Shown here: one piece after another, positions 31,518-40,627 of the stretch
Layout of the letters: every line of letters begins with the position of its first letter
Position numbering within the stretch: the first letter of the stretch is position 1
Notes under the pieces: model-generated
The model's database searches: none
Seen by the model: only the letters and a program-made list of their open reading frames with translations
Told to the model about the DNA's origin: nothing
Program-made: the position numbers and the translations under genes
Assembly: GCA_036380875.1 (NCBI GenBank)
Contig: DASVDX010000083.1
Location: forward strand, 1 to 64,000
Reading direction: 5' to 3'
Source of the DNA: ZC4RG17 sp036380875
GTDB lineage: Bacteria > Actinomycetota > Acidimicrobiia > Spongiisociales > ZC4RG35
DNA: 64,000 bases

Positions 31518-33377
31518 GTGTCTTCACGCCTCCACGGAATCGCCGCCCCATCTGACCCGGTCGTTTCCCCCGACGGGGAAAAGGTCGCCTACGTCGTCAC
31601 GAAGATCGACGTCGAGGAAGACCGCTACATCCGGGACATCTGGATGGCTACGCCAAAAGGGCATCGGCGATTCACCACTGGCGAGAGCGATGGTTCCCCG
31701 CAGTGGTCCCCGGACGGCCGCAGGCTCGCCTTTCTGCGCAAGGTCGAGAAGCACCCCCAGTTGGCGGTGATCGACGTCGACGGGGGCGAGGCCAGGATCC
31801 TCACGACGTTCTCCCTCGGCGCGATGGGCAAGCCCGCCTGGAGCCCCGACGGGCAGAGGATCGCCATCGTCGGAGTGGAATGGACAGAGGAGTGGGCCGA
31901 CCTCGACGACGAAGAGCGTTCCCGTCGCCCTCGTCGGATCACCCGCCGCGACTATCGGGTCGACGGCCTCGGCTGGACACACGACCGCCGTCGCCAGATC
32001 TACGTCGTCGACGTGGACGGTGACGAGTTCCCCCGACGGCTGACCGATGGGGACGCTCACGAGAGCAAACCGGTCTGGTCACCGGACGGCTCGACCATCG
32101 CCTTCCTGACCGATCTGTCCGATCGCCCCGGCTATCAGCCCACAGGCGACGTCGCCGTCGCCGCGGCGGAAGGCGGATCGGCCCAGCCGGTAGCCCCGCC
32201 GGGTTCCTGGTTCGTCCTCGCCTACGACCCCAACGGGGCCCTCCACGCCCTCGGCAACCCGGGCAACGACTTCCCCGAGCTTCCGGGGCTGTGGCGACTC
32301 GAGGACGAGCCCCGACCCTGGGTCTCGGAACCGGATCGTGCCTTCTTCACCCTGACCGGCGGGCCCGATCGGTTCTGCTTCGACGGCGACCGGGCGCTCG
32401 TTCCGTACATCGACTCGGGTCGGGTGGCCGTTGCCGCCCTCGATCCCGCCGGCAATGTCGAGTTCGTCGTGGACGAGCAGGCGGTGGTGACGGGGTTCGA
32501 CTTTCAGGCGGGAACGCTGGCCTACACGGTCTCCTCACTCGACGAGCCCGCTCGTCTCGCGGTCCGCCGTTCCAGCGGTGCCGAGTTCCGATCTGACTTC
32601 GGCGGTCGCCGCCCGGAAGTCATCCCTCCCGAGCATTTCGTCGTCGACGGTCTCGACGTGTGGGTCTACCTGCCTCCCGGAGAGGAGAAGGTGCCGCTGC
32701 TGCTCAACATCCATGGCGGTCCCGCCGCCCAGTATGGATGGGGGTACTTCGACGAGTTCCAGGTCTATGTCGCCGCCGGATACGGGGTCGTCGCCACCAA
32801 TCCCCGTGGCTCCGGTGGCCGCGATCGGGAGTTCCTGCGCGCAGTCCGGGGAGAGGGATGGGGCAAGGTCGACCTGGGGGACATCGGCACCGTCGTCGCC
32901 GCCGCTCTCGAACGGTTCCCGCGCCTCGACGAGGCCCGCATGGGTGTGATGGGCGGCTCGTACGGCGGATTCCTCACCGCCTGGCTCATCGCCCACGAAG
33001 ACCGCTGGAAGGCGGCGATCGTCGAACGAGCCCTCCTGTCATGGCCGTCGTTCGCCGGCACCTCCGACATAGGCGGATGGTTCGCCTCCAAATACCTGGG
33101 AGATCCCGAACTCGAGTGGGACCGGAGCCCTCTGCGTCTTGCCTCCCAGGTGCGAACGCCCACCCTCATCATCCATTCGGAGAACGACTTCCGCTGCCCG
33201 ATCGAGCAGGCCGAGCAGTACTTCGACGCTCTGCTCCGCAACGGGGTGGAGGCGGAGTTCGTCCGCTTTCCCGGCGAGGGCCACGAACTCAGCCGCAGCG
33301 GCAAGCCGCGCCATCGGGAGGAGAGGTTCGACATCGTCCTCGACTGGTTGTCGCGCAAGCTGATGACGGCTACCTGA
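31518..33377 (+). CDS. S9-family prolyl oligopeptidase/acylaminoacyl peptidase
   Basis: 619 aa. N-terminal beta-propeller with TolB/WD-like blades (QWSPDGRRLAFLR, AWSPDGQRIAIVG, VWSPDGSTIAFLT), residues 1-370. C-terminal alpha/beta-hydrolase with oxyanion HGGP, nucleophile GGSYGGF, acid Asp in HSENDFRCP and His in GEGHEL. No signal peptide, so cytoplasmic peptide degradation is likely. GTG 31518 follows AGGAG at 7 nt. The frame extends open upstream to 31014 but that part is antisense to pgpA. Confidence 0.92.
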   Translation: MSSRLHGIAAPSDPVVSPDGEKVAYVVTKIDVEEDRYIRDIWMATPKGHRRFTTGESDGSPQWSPDGRRLAFLRKVEKHPQLAVIDVDGGEARILTTFSLGAMGKPAWSPDGQRIAIVGVEWTEEWADLDDEERSRRPRRITRRDYRVDGLGWTHDRRRQIYVVDVDGDEFPRRLTDGDAHESKPVWSPDGSTIAFLTDLSDRPGYQPTGDVAVAAAEGGSAQPVAPPGSWFVLAYDPNGALHALGNPGNDFPELPGLWRLEDEPRPWVSEPDRAFFTLTGGPDRFCFDGDRALVPYIDSGRVAVAALDPAGNVEFVVDEQAVVTGFDFQAGTLAYTVSSLDEPARLAVRRSSGAEFRSDFGGRRPEVIPPEHFVVDGLDVWVYLPPGEEKVPLLLNIHGGPAAQYGWGYFDEFQVYVAAGYGVVATNPRGSGGRDREFLRAVRGEGWGKVDLGDIGTVVAAALERFPRLDEARMGVMGGSYGGFLTAWLIAHEDRWKAAIVERALLSWPSFAGTSDIGGWFASKYLGDPELEWDRSPLRLASQVRTPTLIIHSENDFRCPIEQAEQYFDALLRNGVEAEFVRFPGEGHELSRSGKPRHREERFDIVLDWLSRKLMTAT

Positions 33378-33414
33378 TTGCCGTCTCGGCTGACGGGGCC
33401 GCCCGGCGGTGTGC

Positions 33415-33420
33415 CAGAAT
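33415..33420 (+). promoter_or_regulatory. -10 box before ilvE
   Basis: CAGAAT, 6 nt before ATG 33427; the same box-to-start distance as at other leaderless genes in this window. Fits the consensus less well than the others. Confidence 0.35.
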
Positions 33421-33426
33421 GCGGGA

Positions 33427-34341
33427 ATGGAGAAAGCCACCGCCATCTGGATGGACGGCGAGATGGTCCCCTGGGACGAGGCTCAGGTCCCCTTCCTCAC
33501 CCACGCCCTCCACTACGGGACGGCCGTGTTCGAAGGGATCCGGGCCTACCAGACACCCGACGGCACCGCCATCTTCCGTCTGCGCGAGCACATCGAGCGG
33601 CTGGGGCGCTCCGCCCGGGCCTACGGGATCCCGTGGGAATACGACGTAGAGCCGATCATGGAGGCCTGCCGCCGGGTCCTGCGCGAAAACGGCCTCGAAG
33701 CCGGGTACGTGCGGCCGCTCGTGTTCTACGAGACCGGAGCCATCGGCCTCAACCCCGCCTCTGCTCGCGTACGCACAGGAATCGCGGCCTGGGAGTGGGG
33801 TGCCTATCTGGGCGAGGAAGGCATCCGCAACGGGATCCGGGTGCGCATCTCCTCGTGGCGGCGGATCAGCGGCGAAAGCTTCATCCCCACCGCCAAGGGG
33901 AGCGGCCAGTACCTCAACAGCGTCCTCGCCAAGCAGGAGGCGGTCGCCACCGGATACGACGAGGCGCTGATGCTCAACACCGACGGAAACGTGTCCGAGG
34001 GCTCCGGCGAAAACCTGTTCCTCGTGCGTGACGGGGTCGTGTTCACCCCGCCGATCTCGGCCGGCATCCTGGATGGCATCACCCGCGCTTCGGTGATCGA
34101 CCTACTCCGCGGTGAGGGCATCGAGGTCAAGGAGGCGAACCTCACCCGCGGCGACCTGTACGGCGCCGACGAGTTGTTCCTCACCGGCACCGCCGCCGAG
34201 GTGACGCCGATCCGGGAGGTGGACGACCGGACGATCGGTCCCGGGAAGCCGGGCCCGATCACCCGCCAGGCGCAGTCCCTGTACTCGGATGCCGTCAGCG
34301 GCAAGCTCGAGTCGCGGCGCCAGTGGCTCGACTTCATCTGA
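33427..34341 (+). CDS. ilvE: Branched-chain amino acid aminotransferase
   Basis: 304 aa, PLP fold-type IV. Transfers amino groups in Ile/Leu/Val synthesis or breakdown. N-terminal WMDGEMVPWDEAQVPFLTHALHYG-type start (GTAVFEGIRAY), PLP-lysine in FIPTAKGSGQYL (about Lys156), NVSEGSGENLF and LFLTGTAAEVTPI. ATG 33427; the upstream ATG at 33409 would be inside the probable promoter. The stop is 16 nt before the next gene. Confidence 0.95.
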   Translation: MEKATAIWMDGEMVPWDEAQVPFLTHALHYGTAVFEGIRAYQTPDGTAIFRLREHIERLGRSARAYGIPWEYDVEPIMEACRRVLRENGLEAGYVRPLVFYETGAIGLNPASARVRTGIAAWEWGAYLGEEGIRNGIRVRISSWRRISGESFIPTAKGSGQYLNSVLAKQEAVATGYDEALMLNTDGNVSEGSGENLFLVRDGVVFTPPISAGILDGITRASVIDLLRGEGIEVKEANLTRGDLYGADELFLTGTAAEVTPIREVDDRTIGPGKPGPITRQAQSLYSDAVSGKLESRRQWLDFI

Positions 34342-34357
34342 TCTGAGAGGAGGACGG

Positions 34358-34807
34358 ATGGCGCAGCAGCCGAACGTCGAGATCTCGCCCTGGGACATGC
34401 CGGCGCCGGTGCTGGAGCCCCCTCCGGCCCGTCGCCAGAAGACCCGCCGTCCCGGCGTGATCCTCACCCCCGACGACAAGCCGAAGGACCCGCGGTTCGG
34501 CACTCCCGGTCCCGACACCGGCTACGCGCTCCGCATCATCAGCCTGGCTGGGGTCGCCGAAGACAACCCGAGGCTGCGCCAGGTGCTGGCGGCGCTCATG
34601 GGCGCCCGTGCCTCGTACTTCGGGCGGGCGCCTGTGAGGGGCGACCTGGACGTGGCCCTGGAGTTGGTGGGCCTGGGGGAGAAGCGGTCCGAGGAATTGG
34701 ACGCCCGCCGGGAGAGGTGGCTCGAGGTGCTGGCCCACGAACGGCCGCCGGGGCGCACCGCGGTCGCCGAGGCCGGTGACGAGCTCTACCGACCCTTCGA
34801 GCGATAG
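34358..34807 (+). CDS. Conserved hypothetical protein after ilvE
   Basis: 149 aa, unrecognised. Pro-rich N-terminal 55 residues (EISPWDMPAPVLEPPPARRQ) are probably unstructured, followed by a helical region (RLRQVLAALMGARASYF; DVALELVGLGEKRSEELDARRERWLEVL). No signal or membrane segment. ATG 34358 behind GAGAGGAGG. Its stop overlaps the GTG of the next gene by one base, so it belongs to the ilvE-hotdog transcript. Confidence 0.7.
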   Translation: MAQQPNVEISPWDMPAPVLEPPPARRQKTRRPGVILTPDDKPKDPRFGTPGPDTGYALRIISLAGVAEDNPRLRQVLAALMGARASYFGRAPVRGDLDVALELVGLGEKRSEELDARRERWLEVLAHERPPGRTAVAEAGDELYRPFER

Positions 34808-35313
34808 TGGCGTTCAAGTACCTGACGGGGACGATCGTCCCCATCGCCGACCGTGAATGGGCCGAGTCGATGCCGCGCGAGCACATGCCGACGTGCTTCG
34901 GCTGCGGCTCGGAGAACCCCGATCGGCTGGGGATCGAGCCCCGCATCGAAGGGGACAAGATCGTCGCCGAATTGGTCTTCGAGAAGAGATTCGAAGGCGG
35001 GCCCGGTCTCGTCCACGGCGGCGCCACTGCCGCCTTCTTCGACGACCTGATCGGGTTCGTGGCGATGGCCCACCAGAAGCCGGCCGTCACCGGCAACCTC
35101 CACGTCGACTACCTGAAGCCCATCCCCATCGGCGTGACGGTGCGCGGTGAGGCGTGGCTGACCGGGGTCCAGGACCGCAAGCTCTACGCCGAAGCCGCCG
35201 GATACCTGCCGGACGGGACCCGCTGCGTGGAGGTGCGCAGCCTCTTCATACAGGTCGGCATCGAGCACTTCCAGCAGGCCGTGCCATACCAGTCCGACGA
35301 GTACTACCCGTGA
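34807..35313 (+). CDS. PaaI-type hotdog thioesterase
   Basis: 168 aa. Single hotdog fold: CFGCGSENPDRLGIEPR (a Cys pair seen in this subfamily), GGPGLVHGGATAAFFDDLIG with the catalytic HGG..A..D pattern, and VTGNLHVDYLKPIPIG. Acyl-CoA thioesterase activity is expected; the acyl group is unknown. GTG start 34807 shares its G with the previous TAG stop. Confidence 0.85.
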   Translation: MAFKYLTGTIVPIADREWAESMPREHMPTCFGCGSENPDRLGIEPRIEGDKIVAELVFEKRFEGGPGLVHGGATAAFFDDLIGFVAMAHQKPAVTGNLHVDYLKPIPIGVTVRGEAWLTGVQDRKLYAEAAGYLPDGTRCVEVRSLFIQVGIEHFQQAVPYQSDEYYP

Positions 35314-35341
35314 GCTGAGGGCCGCCGCCGCTCGGACAGCG

Positions 35342-36550
35342 ATGATCCTCACCACCCCTTTCCACCCGAGAACCGACGCCGCCAACCGCACAGGCTTGTG
35401 GAGCCACTGGCAGGGATACCTGGCGGCGGAGCGCTACCAGACCTCCGAGAAGGCGGAGTACTGGGCGATCCGCAACTCCGCCGGGCTATTCGACACGTCG
35501 CCGCTCTACAAGTACCGCATCCGCGGCGCCGACGCCGAGCGCTTCCTGTCCGGTGTGCTGACCCGTGATGTGCGCCGCTGCCAGCCCGGGCGCGCCCAGT
35601 ACACGCTGTGGTGCGACGGCGACGGACACGTGATCGAAGACGGCGTCGTGTTCCGGCTCGGCGCCGACGAGTTCCTGCTCACCGCCGCCCGCCCCAACTA
35701 TGCCTACTTCGCCGACCTCGCCTTCGGCTTCGAGGTCGAGATCGTCGACGAGTCGACCACGCTGGCCGGGCTCGCCGTGCAGGGACCTCGTTCAGGCCGC
35801 ATCCTCGCCTCGCTCTCGCCGGAGGTGCGCCCGCTCCCTTACTTCGGGGTCACGACCACAGAGATCGGAGGGGTGCCGGTGACCGTTTCGAGGACGGGGT
35901 ACACAGGCGACCTCGGATACGAACTGTGGGTCGGTGCCGACGACGCCCTGCGGTTGTGGGACACGGTGAGCGAGGCGGCGGACGGCCACGGCGTGGTGCC
36001 GGTGGGCCAGCAGGCGATCCTCATGACCCGGATCGAAGCCGGTCTGATCCTCATCGACGTCGATTACCGGTCGGCGCGGTTCGCTTGGACAGACACCGAC
36101 CGCGTCACTCCCATCGAGCTGGGCTTCGGGTGGATGCTCGGTGATCTGGGAGACGACAGGCCGTTCGTCGGCCGGGACGCCCTGCGCTCCCACCAGGCGA
36201 ACGAGACGGCGCGTTGGCTCCTGACTGGGCTCGTCGTCGACTGGCAGGACTGGGACGATCACCATCGAGCCGCCGGCCTGATCCCGCCGAAAGACCACCG
36301 GCCCGACCACTCAGAGCACATGGTCTACGCCGTCGATGAGACGAAGGTCGGCTGGGTCTCGAGCATGATGTATTCGCCCCAGCTCCAGCGTCACATCGCC
36401 CTCGCCCGGGTGCGGCCCGACTCGGCTCAGCCCGGCACGCGCCTCTTGCTCGAAGTGACGATCGACCACGACTACGCCATGGTGGGAGCGGAGGTGACGA
36501 ACCTTCCGTTCTACAACCCGCCCCACAAGACAGCCGAGGTGACCCAATGA
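35342..36550 (+). CDS. GcvT-family aminomethyl/demethylase protein
   Basis: 402 aa. Tetrahydrofolate-dependent methyl transfer fold: YWAIRNSAGLFDTSPLYKYRI, LSGVLTRDVRRCQPGRAQYT, VSRTGYTGDLGYELWV (T-protein/YgfZ motif) and a C-terminal GcvT_C barrel. It is not a glycine-cleavage T-protein by context (no gcvH or gcvP). Its length and coupling to a flavin oxidoreductase suggest a catabolic demethylase of the DmdA/LigM/sarcosine-oxidase kind, passing a methyl or formaldehyde unit to folate. Formate-THF ligase is encoded 4 kb downstream. Substrate unknown. Confidence 0.83.
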   Translation: MILTTPFHPRTDAANRTGLWSHWQGYLAAERYQTSEKAEYWAIRNSAGLFDTSPLYKYRIRGADAERFLSGVLTRDVRRCQPGRAQYTLWCDGDGHVIEDGVVFRLGADEFLLTAARPNYAYFADLAFGFEVEIVDESTTLAGLAVQGPRSGRILASLSPEVRPLPYFGVTTTEIGGVPVTVSRTGYTGDLGYELWVGADDALRLWDTVSEAADGHGVVPVGQQAILMTRIEAGLILIDVDYRSARFAWTDTDRVTPIELGFGWMLGDLGDDRPFVGRDALRSHQANETARWLLTGLVVDWQDWDDHHRAAGLIPPKDHRPDHSEHMVYAVDETKVGWVSSMMYSPQLQRHIALARVRPDSAQPGTRLLLEVTIDHDYAMVGAEVTNLPFYNPPHKTAEVTQ

Positions 36551-38133
36551 GCGACGCCAATCGATACGACGCCATCGTGGTGGGTGGGGGCCACAACGGG
36601 CTCGTCAATGGCGCCTACCTGGCCAAGGCCGGGTTGCGGACGCTGATCCTCGAGAAACGCCATCTCGTCGGCGGTGCCGCCATCACCGAAGAGCTATATC
36701 CCGGGTTCCACTTCACCACCTTCTCTTACGCCCTGAGCCTGCTCCGGCCCCAGATCATCCACGAACTGGACCTTCCCAAGCATGGGTTCAAGCCACTGTC
36801 GATGCCCACCAGCTTCGCTCCCGACGAGGACGGCACCTATCTGCTCCTCGGCCAGGACGAGGGCGAAAACATGCGGGAGATCGCCCGGCTCTCTCCCCAC
36901 GACGCCGACGCCTACAAGCAGTACAAACACGACATCGCCGAGGTATGCCAGGCGATCAAGCCACTGCTCGACCAGGTGCCGCCCGACCCCTTCTCCGACG
37001 ACCCCGAGGAGTTGACTCGGCTCGCAGAGCTCGCCGCCCACATGCGCAGCCTCGACAAGCGGGTGCTGCACAACGCCGTCCGGCTCCTCACCGGGAGCGC
37101 GGCCGATTTCCTCGACTACTACTTCGAAAACGAGCTCCTCAAGGGCTATCTGGCCAGCTCGGGGACCATCGGGTCGAAGGTCGGCCCGCGGTCCCAAGGC
37201 TCGGGCCTGGTCCTCCTCTATCACGTGATCGGCGAGACCGACGGGGCGTTCGGGGCGTGGGCGTTCCACAAGGGCGGCAACGGCGGGTTCACTCAGGTGC
37301 TGGCCCGGGCTGCCGAGGCGTTCGGCGCCGAGATCCGTCTCAACTCGCCGGTGGATTCGGTGATCACCGAAGGCGGACGCGTCGTCGGAGTCGCGCTCGA
37401 GGACGGCACCGAGTTCTACGCCGACGTAGTCGTCTCCGCGCTCGATCCGAGAAGGACGTTCTTCCAGCTGGTCGACCCCCGGGAGCTGCCGTCGGACCTG
37501 GTCGAAGCCGTCTCCCGCCTCAAGTTCCAGGGGGTCTCGTCCAAGGTGAACTTCGCCCTCGACGGCCTTCCCGTGTTCCCTGCCCTGGGTCCCGGCGACT
37601 ACCTCCGCGGTTTCACCAACATCGCCCCGTCGATGGACTACCTCGAGCGTGCCTTCGACGAGGGAAAATACGGCTGGTATTCGTCGCGGCCGTTCATCGA
37701 CTGCGCCGTGCAGTCCACCATCGACCCCGACATGGCGCCTCCCGGGAAACACGTCATGTCGTGTTTCGTCCAGTACACGCCCTACGAGCTGCGGGAGAGC
37801 GACTGGGAGACCGAACGCCAGAACCTGGGCGACGTGGTCCAGGCGACCATGGAGACCTTCTTCCCCGGATTCAGCGACCTCGTCCTCCACCGGGAGGTCG
37901 TCACCCCGCTCGACATCGAGAACGTGGTGGGGCTCACCGAAGGCAACATCTTCGCCGGTGAGTTCCTCGCCCCACAGATGTTCTTCTTCCGGCCCGCTCC
38001 GGGGTGGAGCCAGTACCGAACTCCGATCGTCGGCTACTACCAGTGCGGCTCCGGCACCCACCCGGGCGGCTGCGTCATGGGTGCCCCCGGGCGTCTCGCC
38101 GCCCAGCGCATCCTCTCCGACCTCCACTCCTGA
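36547..38133 (+). CDS. FAD oxidoreductase, phytoene-desaturase/PYROXD2 family
   Basis: 528 aa. N-terminal FAD motif VVVGGGHNGLVNGAYLAKAG, then LEKRHLVGGAA; substrate region in the middle; C-terminal GCVMGAPGRLAAQRIL that closes the FAD site. Related to CrtI but without neighbouring carotenoid genes; PYROXD2-like proteins act on other, largely unknown substrates. ATG overlaps the GcvT-like stop (ATGA), so the two are made together and may act on one substrate. Confidence 0.85.
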   Translation: MSDANRYDAIVVGGGHNGLVNGAYLAKAGLRTLILEKRHLVGGAAITEELYPGFHFTTFSYALSLLRPQIIHELDLPKHGFKPLSMPTSFAPDEDGTYLLLGQDEGENMREIARLSPHDADAYKQYKHDIAEVCQAIKPLLDQVPPDPFSDDPEELTRLAELAAHMRSLDKRVLHNAVRLLTGSAADFLDYYFENELLKGYLASSGTIGSKVGPRSQGSGLVLLYHVIGETDGAFGAWAFHKGGNGGFTQVLARAAEAFGAEIRLNSPVDSVITEGGRVVGVALEDGTEFYADVVVSALDPRRTFFQLVDPRELPSDLVEAVSRLKFQGVSSKVNFALDGLPVFPALGPGDYLRGFTNIAPSMDYLERAFDEGKYGWYSSRPFIDCAVQSTIDPDMAPPGKHVMSCFVQYTPYELRESDWETERQNLGDVVQATMETFFPGFSDLVLHREVVTPLDIENVVGLTEGNIFAGEFLAPQMFFFRPAPGWSQYRTPIVGYYQCGSGTHPGGCVMGAPGRLAAQRILSDLHS

Positions 38134-38227
38134 GGCGGTCCTTCCGACAACCGAGGTGGCGCCTTATCTTGGAGAGTGACACCGTCTTCTTCCTGGAGCC
38201 GTCTTCTTGGAGCAGAGAGGAGTGGGG

Positions 38228-38863
38228 TTGGCCTCGCCGAAGCAGGAGATGAGTCGTTCCGTCTCGAGCGTGGTCGTCCCGGCGGTGATCGAGGAGACGC
38301 CCCGGGGGACCCGCTCTCTCGACATCTACTCCCGCCTCCTTTCCGAGCGGATCATCGTCCTCGGGACTCCGATCGACGATGCGGTCGCCAACCTGGTGGT
38401 CGCCCAGCTCCTGCACCTCGAGTCCGAGGACCCCGGAAAGGACATCTACCTGTACATCAACTCACCGGGCGGATCGATCACGTCGCTCTTCGCCATCTAC
38501 GACGCCATGCAGCACGTGCGACCCGACGTGAACACCGTCGTCGTCGGCCTGGCGGCTTCATCGGCGGCGGTGGTGTTGGCAGCGGGTGCGAAGGGCAAGC
38601 GTGTGGCGATGCCGCACTCCCGAGTGATGCTGCATCAGCCCTACGGCGGAGCCGAAGGCCCGGCCGCCGATATCGAGATCCAGGCGAGGCTGATCGTGCA
38701 GATGCGGGAGCAGATCAACCGGATCCTCGCCGATGCCACGGGCCAGCCTCACGAGAAGGTCGCCCAAGACACCGACCGTGACTTCTGGCTGACCGCCGAC
38801 GAGGCGCTCGAGTACGGGCTGGTCGACAGGGTCCTCGAGAGCCGGCGCTCCCAGGCGGCCTGA
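38228..38863 (+). CDS. clpP: ATP-dependent Clp protease proteolytic subunit
   Basis: 211 aa. Serine peptidase of the Clp barrel. Catalytic Ser in GLAASSAA, His in MLHQPYGG, Asp in TDRDFWL; DIYLYINSPGGSI is the oligomer-axis motif. The start is uncertain: TTG 38228 has AGAGGAG at 5-nt spacing; ATG 38249 has its purine stretch directly abutting; TTG 38207 has none. It stands alone: no clpX, trigger factor gene or second clpP is adjacent, although most actinobacteria have clpP1-clpP2 pairs. The stop is 1 nt from the converging oxidoreductase. Confidence 0.92.
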   Translation: MASPKQEMSRSVSSVVVPAVIEETPRGTRSLDIYSRLLSERIIVLGTPIDDAVANLVVAQLLHLESEDPGKDIYLYINSPGGSITSLFAIYDAMQHVRPDVNTVVVGLAASSAAVVLAAGAKGKRVAMPHSRVMLHQPYGGAEGPAADIEIQARLIVQMREQINRILADATGQPHEKVAQDTDRDFWLTADEALEYGLVDRVLESRRSQAA

Positions 38864-38864
38864 C

Positions 38865-40544
38865 TTACCAGTACTTCTCGGTGTGGATGTTGCCGACGAA
38901 GTCCTGACGGTCGAGTTGGAAGCCCCGCTCTGTGAGCAGCTGACACACGCCTTCTGTTTCGGGGAAGATCGGCGTATCCCCTTCCCAGCGCGGGAGGCCG
39001 ATCATCGCCGGGTTGCCGCACAGATAGACGTGGGTTCGCGCGGGGTCGAGCGCCACGCCGAAGTTCTCGGCCAGGAGATCCCGTTTGATCACGTCCTGGA
39101 TGTAGAGCTTTTCCGTGTCCGGTTCCCGGGTGACCAGCGGCAGGTAGTGGTAGTTGGGGAACCGCTCTTCCAGCCGGCGATGCGTGTCGAGATAGGCGAG
39201 GTCCGCCCGGTACCTGACGCAGACCACCGACACGATCGGGCCGTGATGTCCCTTCCGGAGGAGCTCGGTGACCATGGCGTTGTGGGGCGCCTCGCCGGTG
39301 CCGGTCGCCAGGAAGACGACGGTCGACTCGGGATCACGGACCGGCGCCAGCGTGTAGCGACCGACGATGCGAGGGCCCACATAGATGCGGTCGCCGGGCC
39401 CGCACAGCGCCAGCCGGGGAGTGAGCCCGGGGATGTGGTCGGCCGTCGGCGGAACCAGGACGATGTAGAACTCGAGGGTCTTCGACGTGGCCGGGTCGTG
39501 TAGATACCCGTCCTCGTCGAAGATCGGGCTCGAGATCGAATACGAGCGGCGGACGAGGTTCTCCCATTTCCGCTCCAGGCCGGGGTCGCGGGCGCCGTCG
39601 ACCCGCGGCTCCCAGTAGCCCAGGCCGAGCGAGGCGTATTGGCCGGCCTGATAGGAGAAGTCGGGTTGGTCGGGCTCGACCCGGATGACCCACAGATCGG
39701 AGTGGGTGCGATGGAAGTGGGTGATGGTGGCGTTGTAATGACGCTTCCGCAGCTCCTCGATGCGCTCCTCGTCGTCGGCGCCGATGGAGGGGAGAGTCGG
39801 CGGAGCTGGAATCTCCGGGAACGATCCAGCGCGGATCTTCGACCATGCCTGCCCCGGTGGGATGGTCACGTCGCTTATGCGCCACACCGGCCCCTCGGAG
39901 TCCGGCCCGTCGACCGAGGCGTCGTCGACGAGGACGATGTCGTCGAAGACCAGGTCCGGCGTGCGGATGTCGTCGAAGTTCACCAGCGGCTCACCTTCGA
40001 TGGCGATGATCTCGAGCGGTCGGGAGTGCCACAGGATCGTGAGACGGCGTTCGGCCTCGCGGAGCAGCAGGGCGCTGCGGGTCAGACGGGAGAGGCGCCT
40101 CGGCGAGGCATTGGCCCGGGCCAGGACCACGTTGGCACCCTTGTCGGAGAGCTCGAGGGCGATGCGGGCAGCCTTCTCCGATCCTCCCACCACGAGGACG
40201 TGTTCGCCCCATGGGCGTTCCGGAAGGGAGTCGCTGTGGACCCGGTCGGCGACCTCCTCCGGTGCCGGGAGCTGCGGCAGGTGGAGCGGCCGGTCTTCGA
40301 TCACCGCCGCGGCCCGGGCGAAGATCTCCTCCCCCTCGACCACCACACGGGCGCGGCCGTCGGTGGCGGCCACTTCCGCCACACTTCTCAAGACCTCGAT
40401 ATCGGGGTGGGACTCCGGCGGCGCCGTGAGCTGGCCCTCCGGGTCGACGATCACAACACGTTCCAGTCCCGCTTCGGCCGCATCCATGGCGAGCGAGACA
40501 GCTGCCGGTGATCCGCCGACCACCACGAAGTCCACCTCTCTCAT
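38865..40544 (-). CDS. Two-domain flavoprotein: disulfide-reductase-like N-half fused to ferredoxin-NADP reductase
   Basis: 559 aa. Residues 1-270 resemble a pyridine-nucleotide oxidoreductase: VVVGGSPAAVSLAMDAAEAG at the N terminus and a second dinucleotide motif VLVVGGSEKAARIALELSDKG, but with no redox CxxxxC and a changed first glycine motif. Residues about 275-559 are an FPR-type ferredoxin-NADP+ reductase: YQAGQYASLGL, RRSYSISSP (FAD), LATGTGEAPHNAM (NADP) and CGNPAMIG, ending HTEKYW with the terminal aromatic typical of FNR. Divergent from fhs. Electron partner not known. Confidence 0.82.
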   Translation of the reverse strand: MREVDFVVVGGSPAAVSLAMDAAEAGLERVVIVDPEGQLTAPPESHPDIEVLRSVAEVAATDGRARVVVEGEEIFARAAAVIEDRPLHLPQLPAPEEVADRVHSDSLPERPWGEHVLVVGGSEKAARIALELSDKGANVVLARANASPRRLSRLTRSALLLREAERRLTILWHSRPLEIIAIEGEPLVNFDDIRTPDLVFDDIVLVDDASVDGPDSEGPVWRISDVTIPPGQAWSKIRAGSFPEIPAPPTLPSIGADDEERIEELRKRHYNATITHFHRTHSDLWVIRVEPDQPDFSYQAGQYASLGLGYWEPRVDGARDPGLERKWENLVRRSYSISSPIFDEDGYLHDPATSKTLEFYIVLVPPTADHIPGLTPRLALCGPGDRIYVGPRIVGRYTLAPVRDPESTVVFLATGTGEAPHNAMVTELLRKGHHGPIVSVVCVRYRADLAYLDTHRRLEERFPNYHYLPLVTREPDTEKLYIQDVIKRDLLAENFGVALDPARTHVYLCGNPAMIGLPRWEGDTPIFPETEGVCQLLTERGFQLDRQDFVGNIHTEKYW

Positions 40545-40627
40545 GAGAGCGGATTGTGGCAGAGGCGCGAGGCGGCGAGATCAGCGATTCGCTACGGTTC
40601 GGCGCGCACGCCTACAGGAGGATTCCG

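Noticed and set aside
36547..38133. Carotenoid desaturase (crtI)
   Set aside because: Family similarity only; there are no crtB, crtE or other carotenoid genes around, and it is coupled to a GcvT-like gene.
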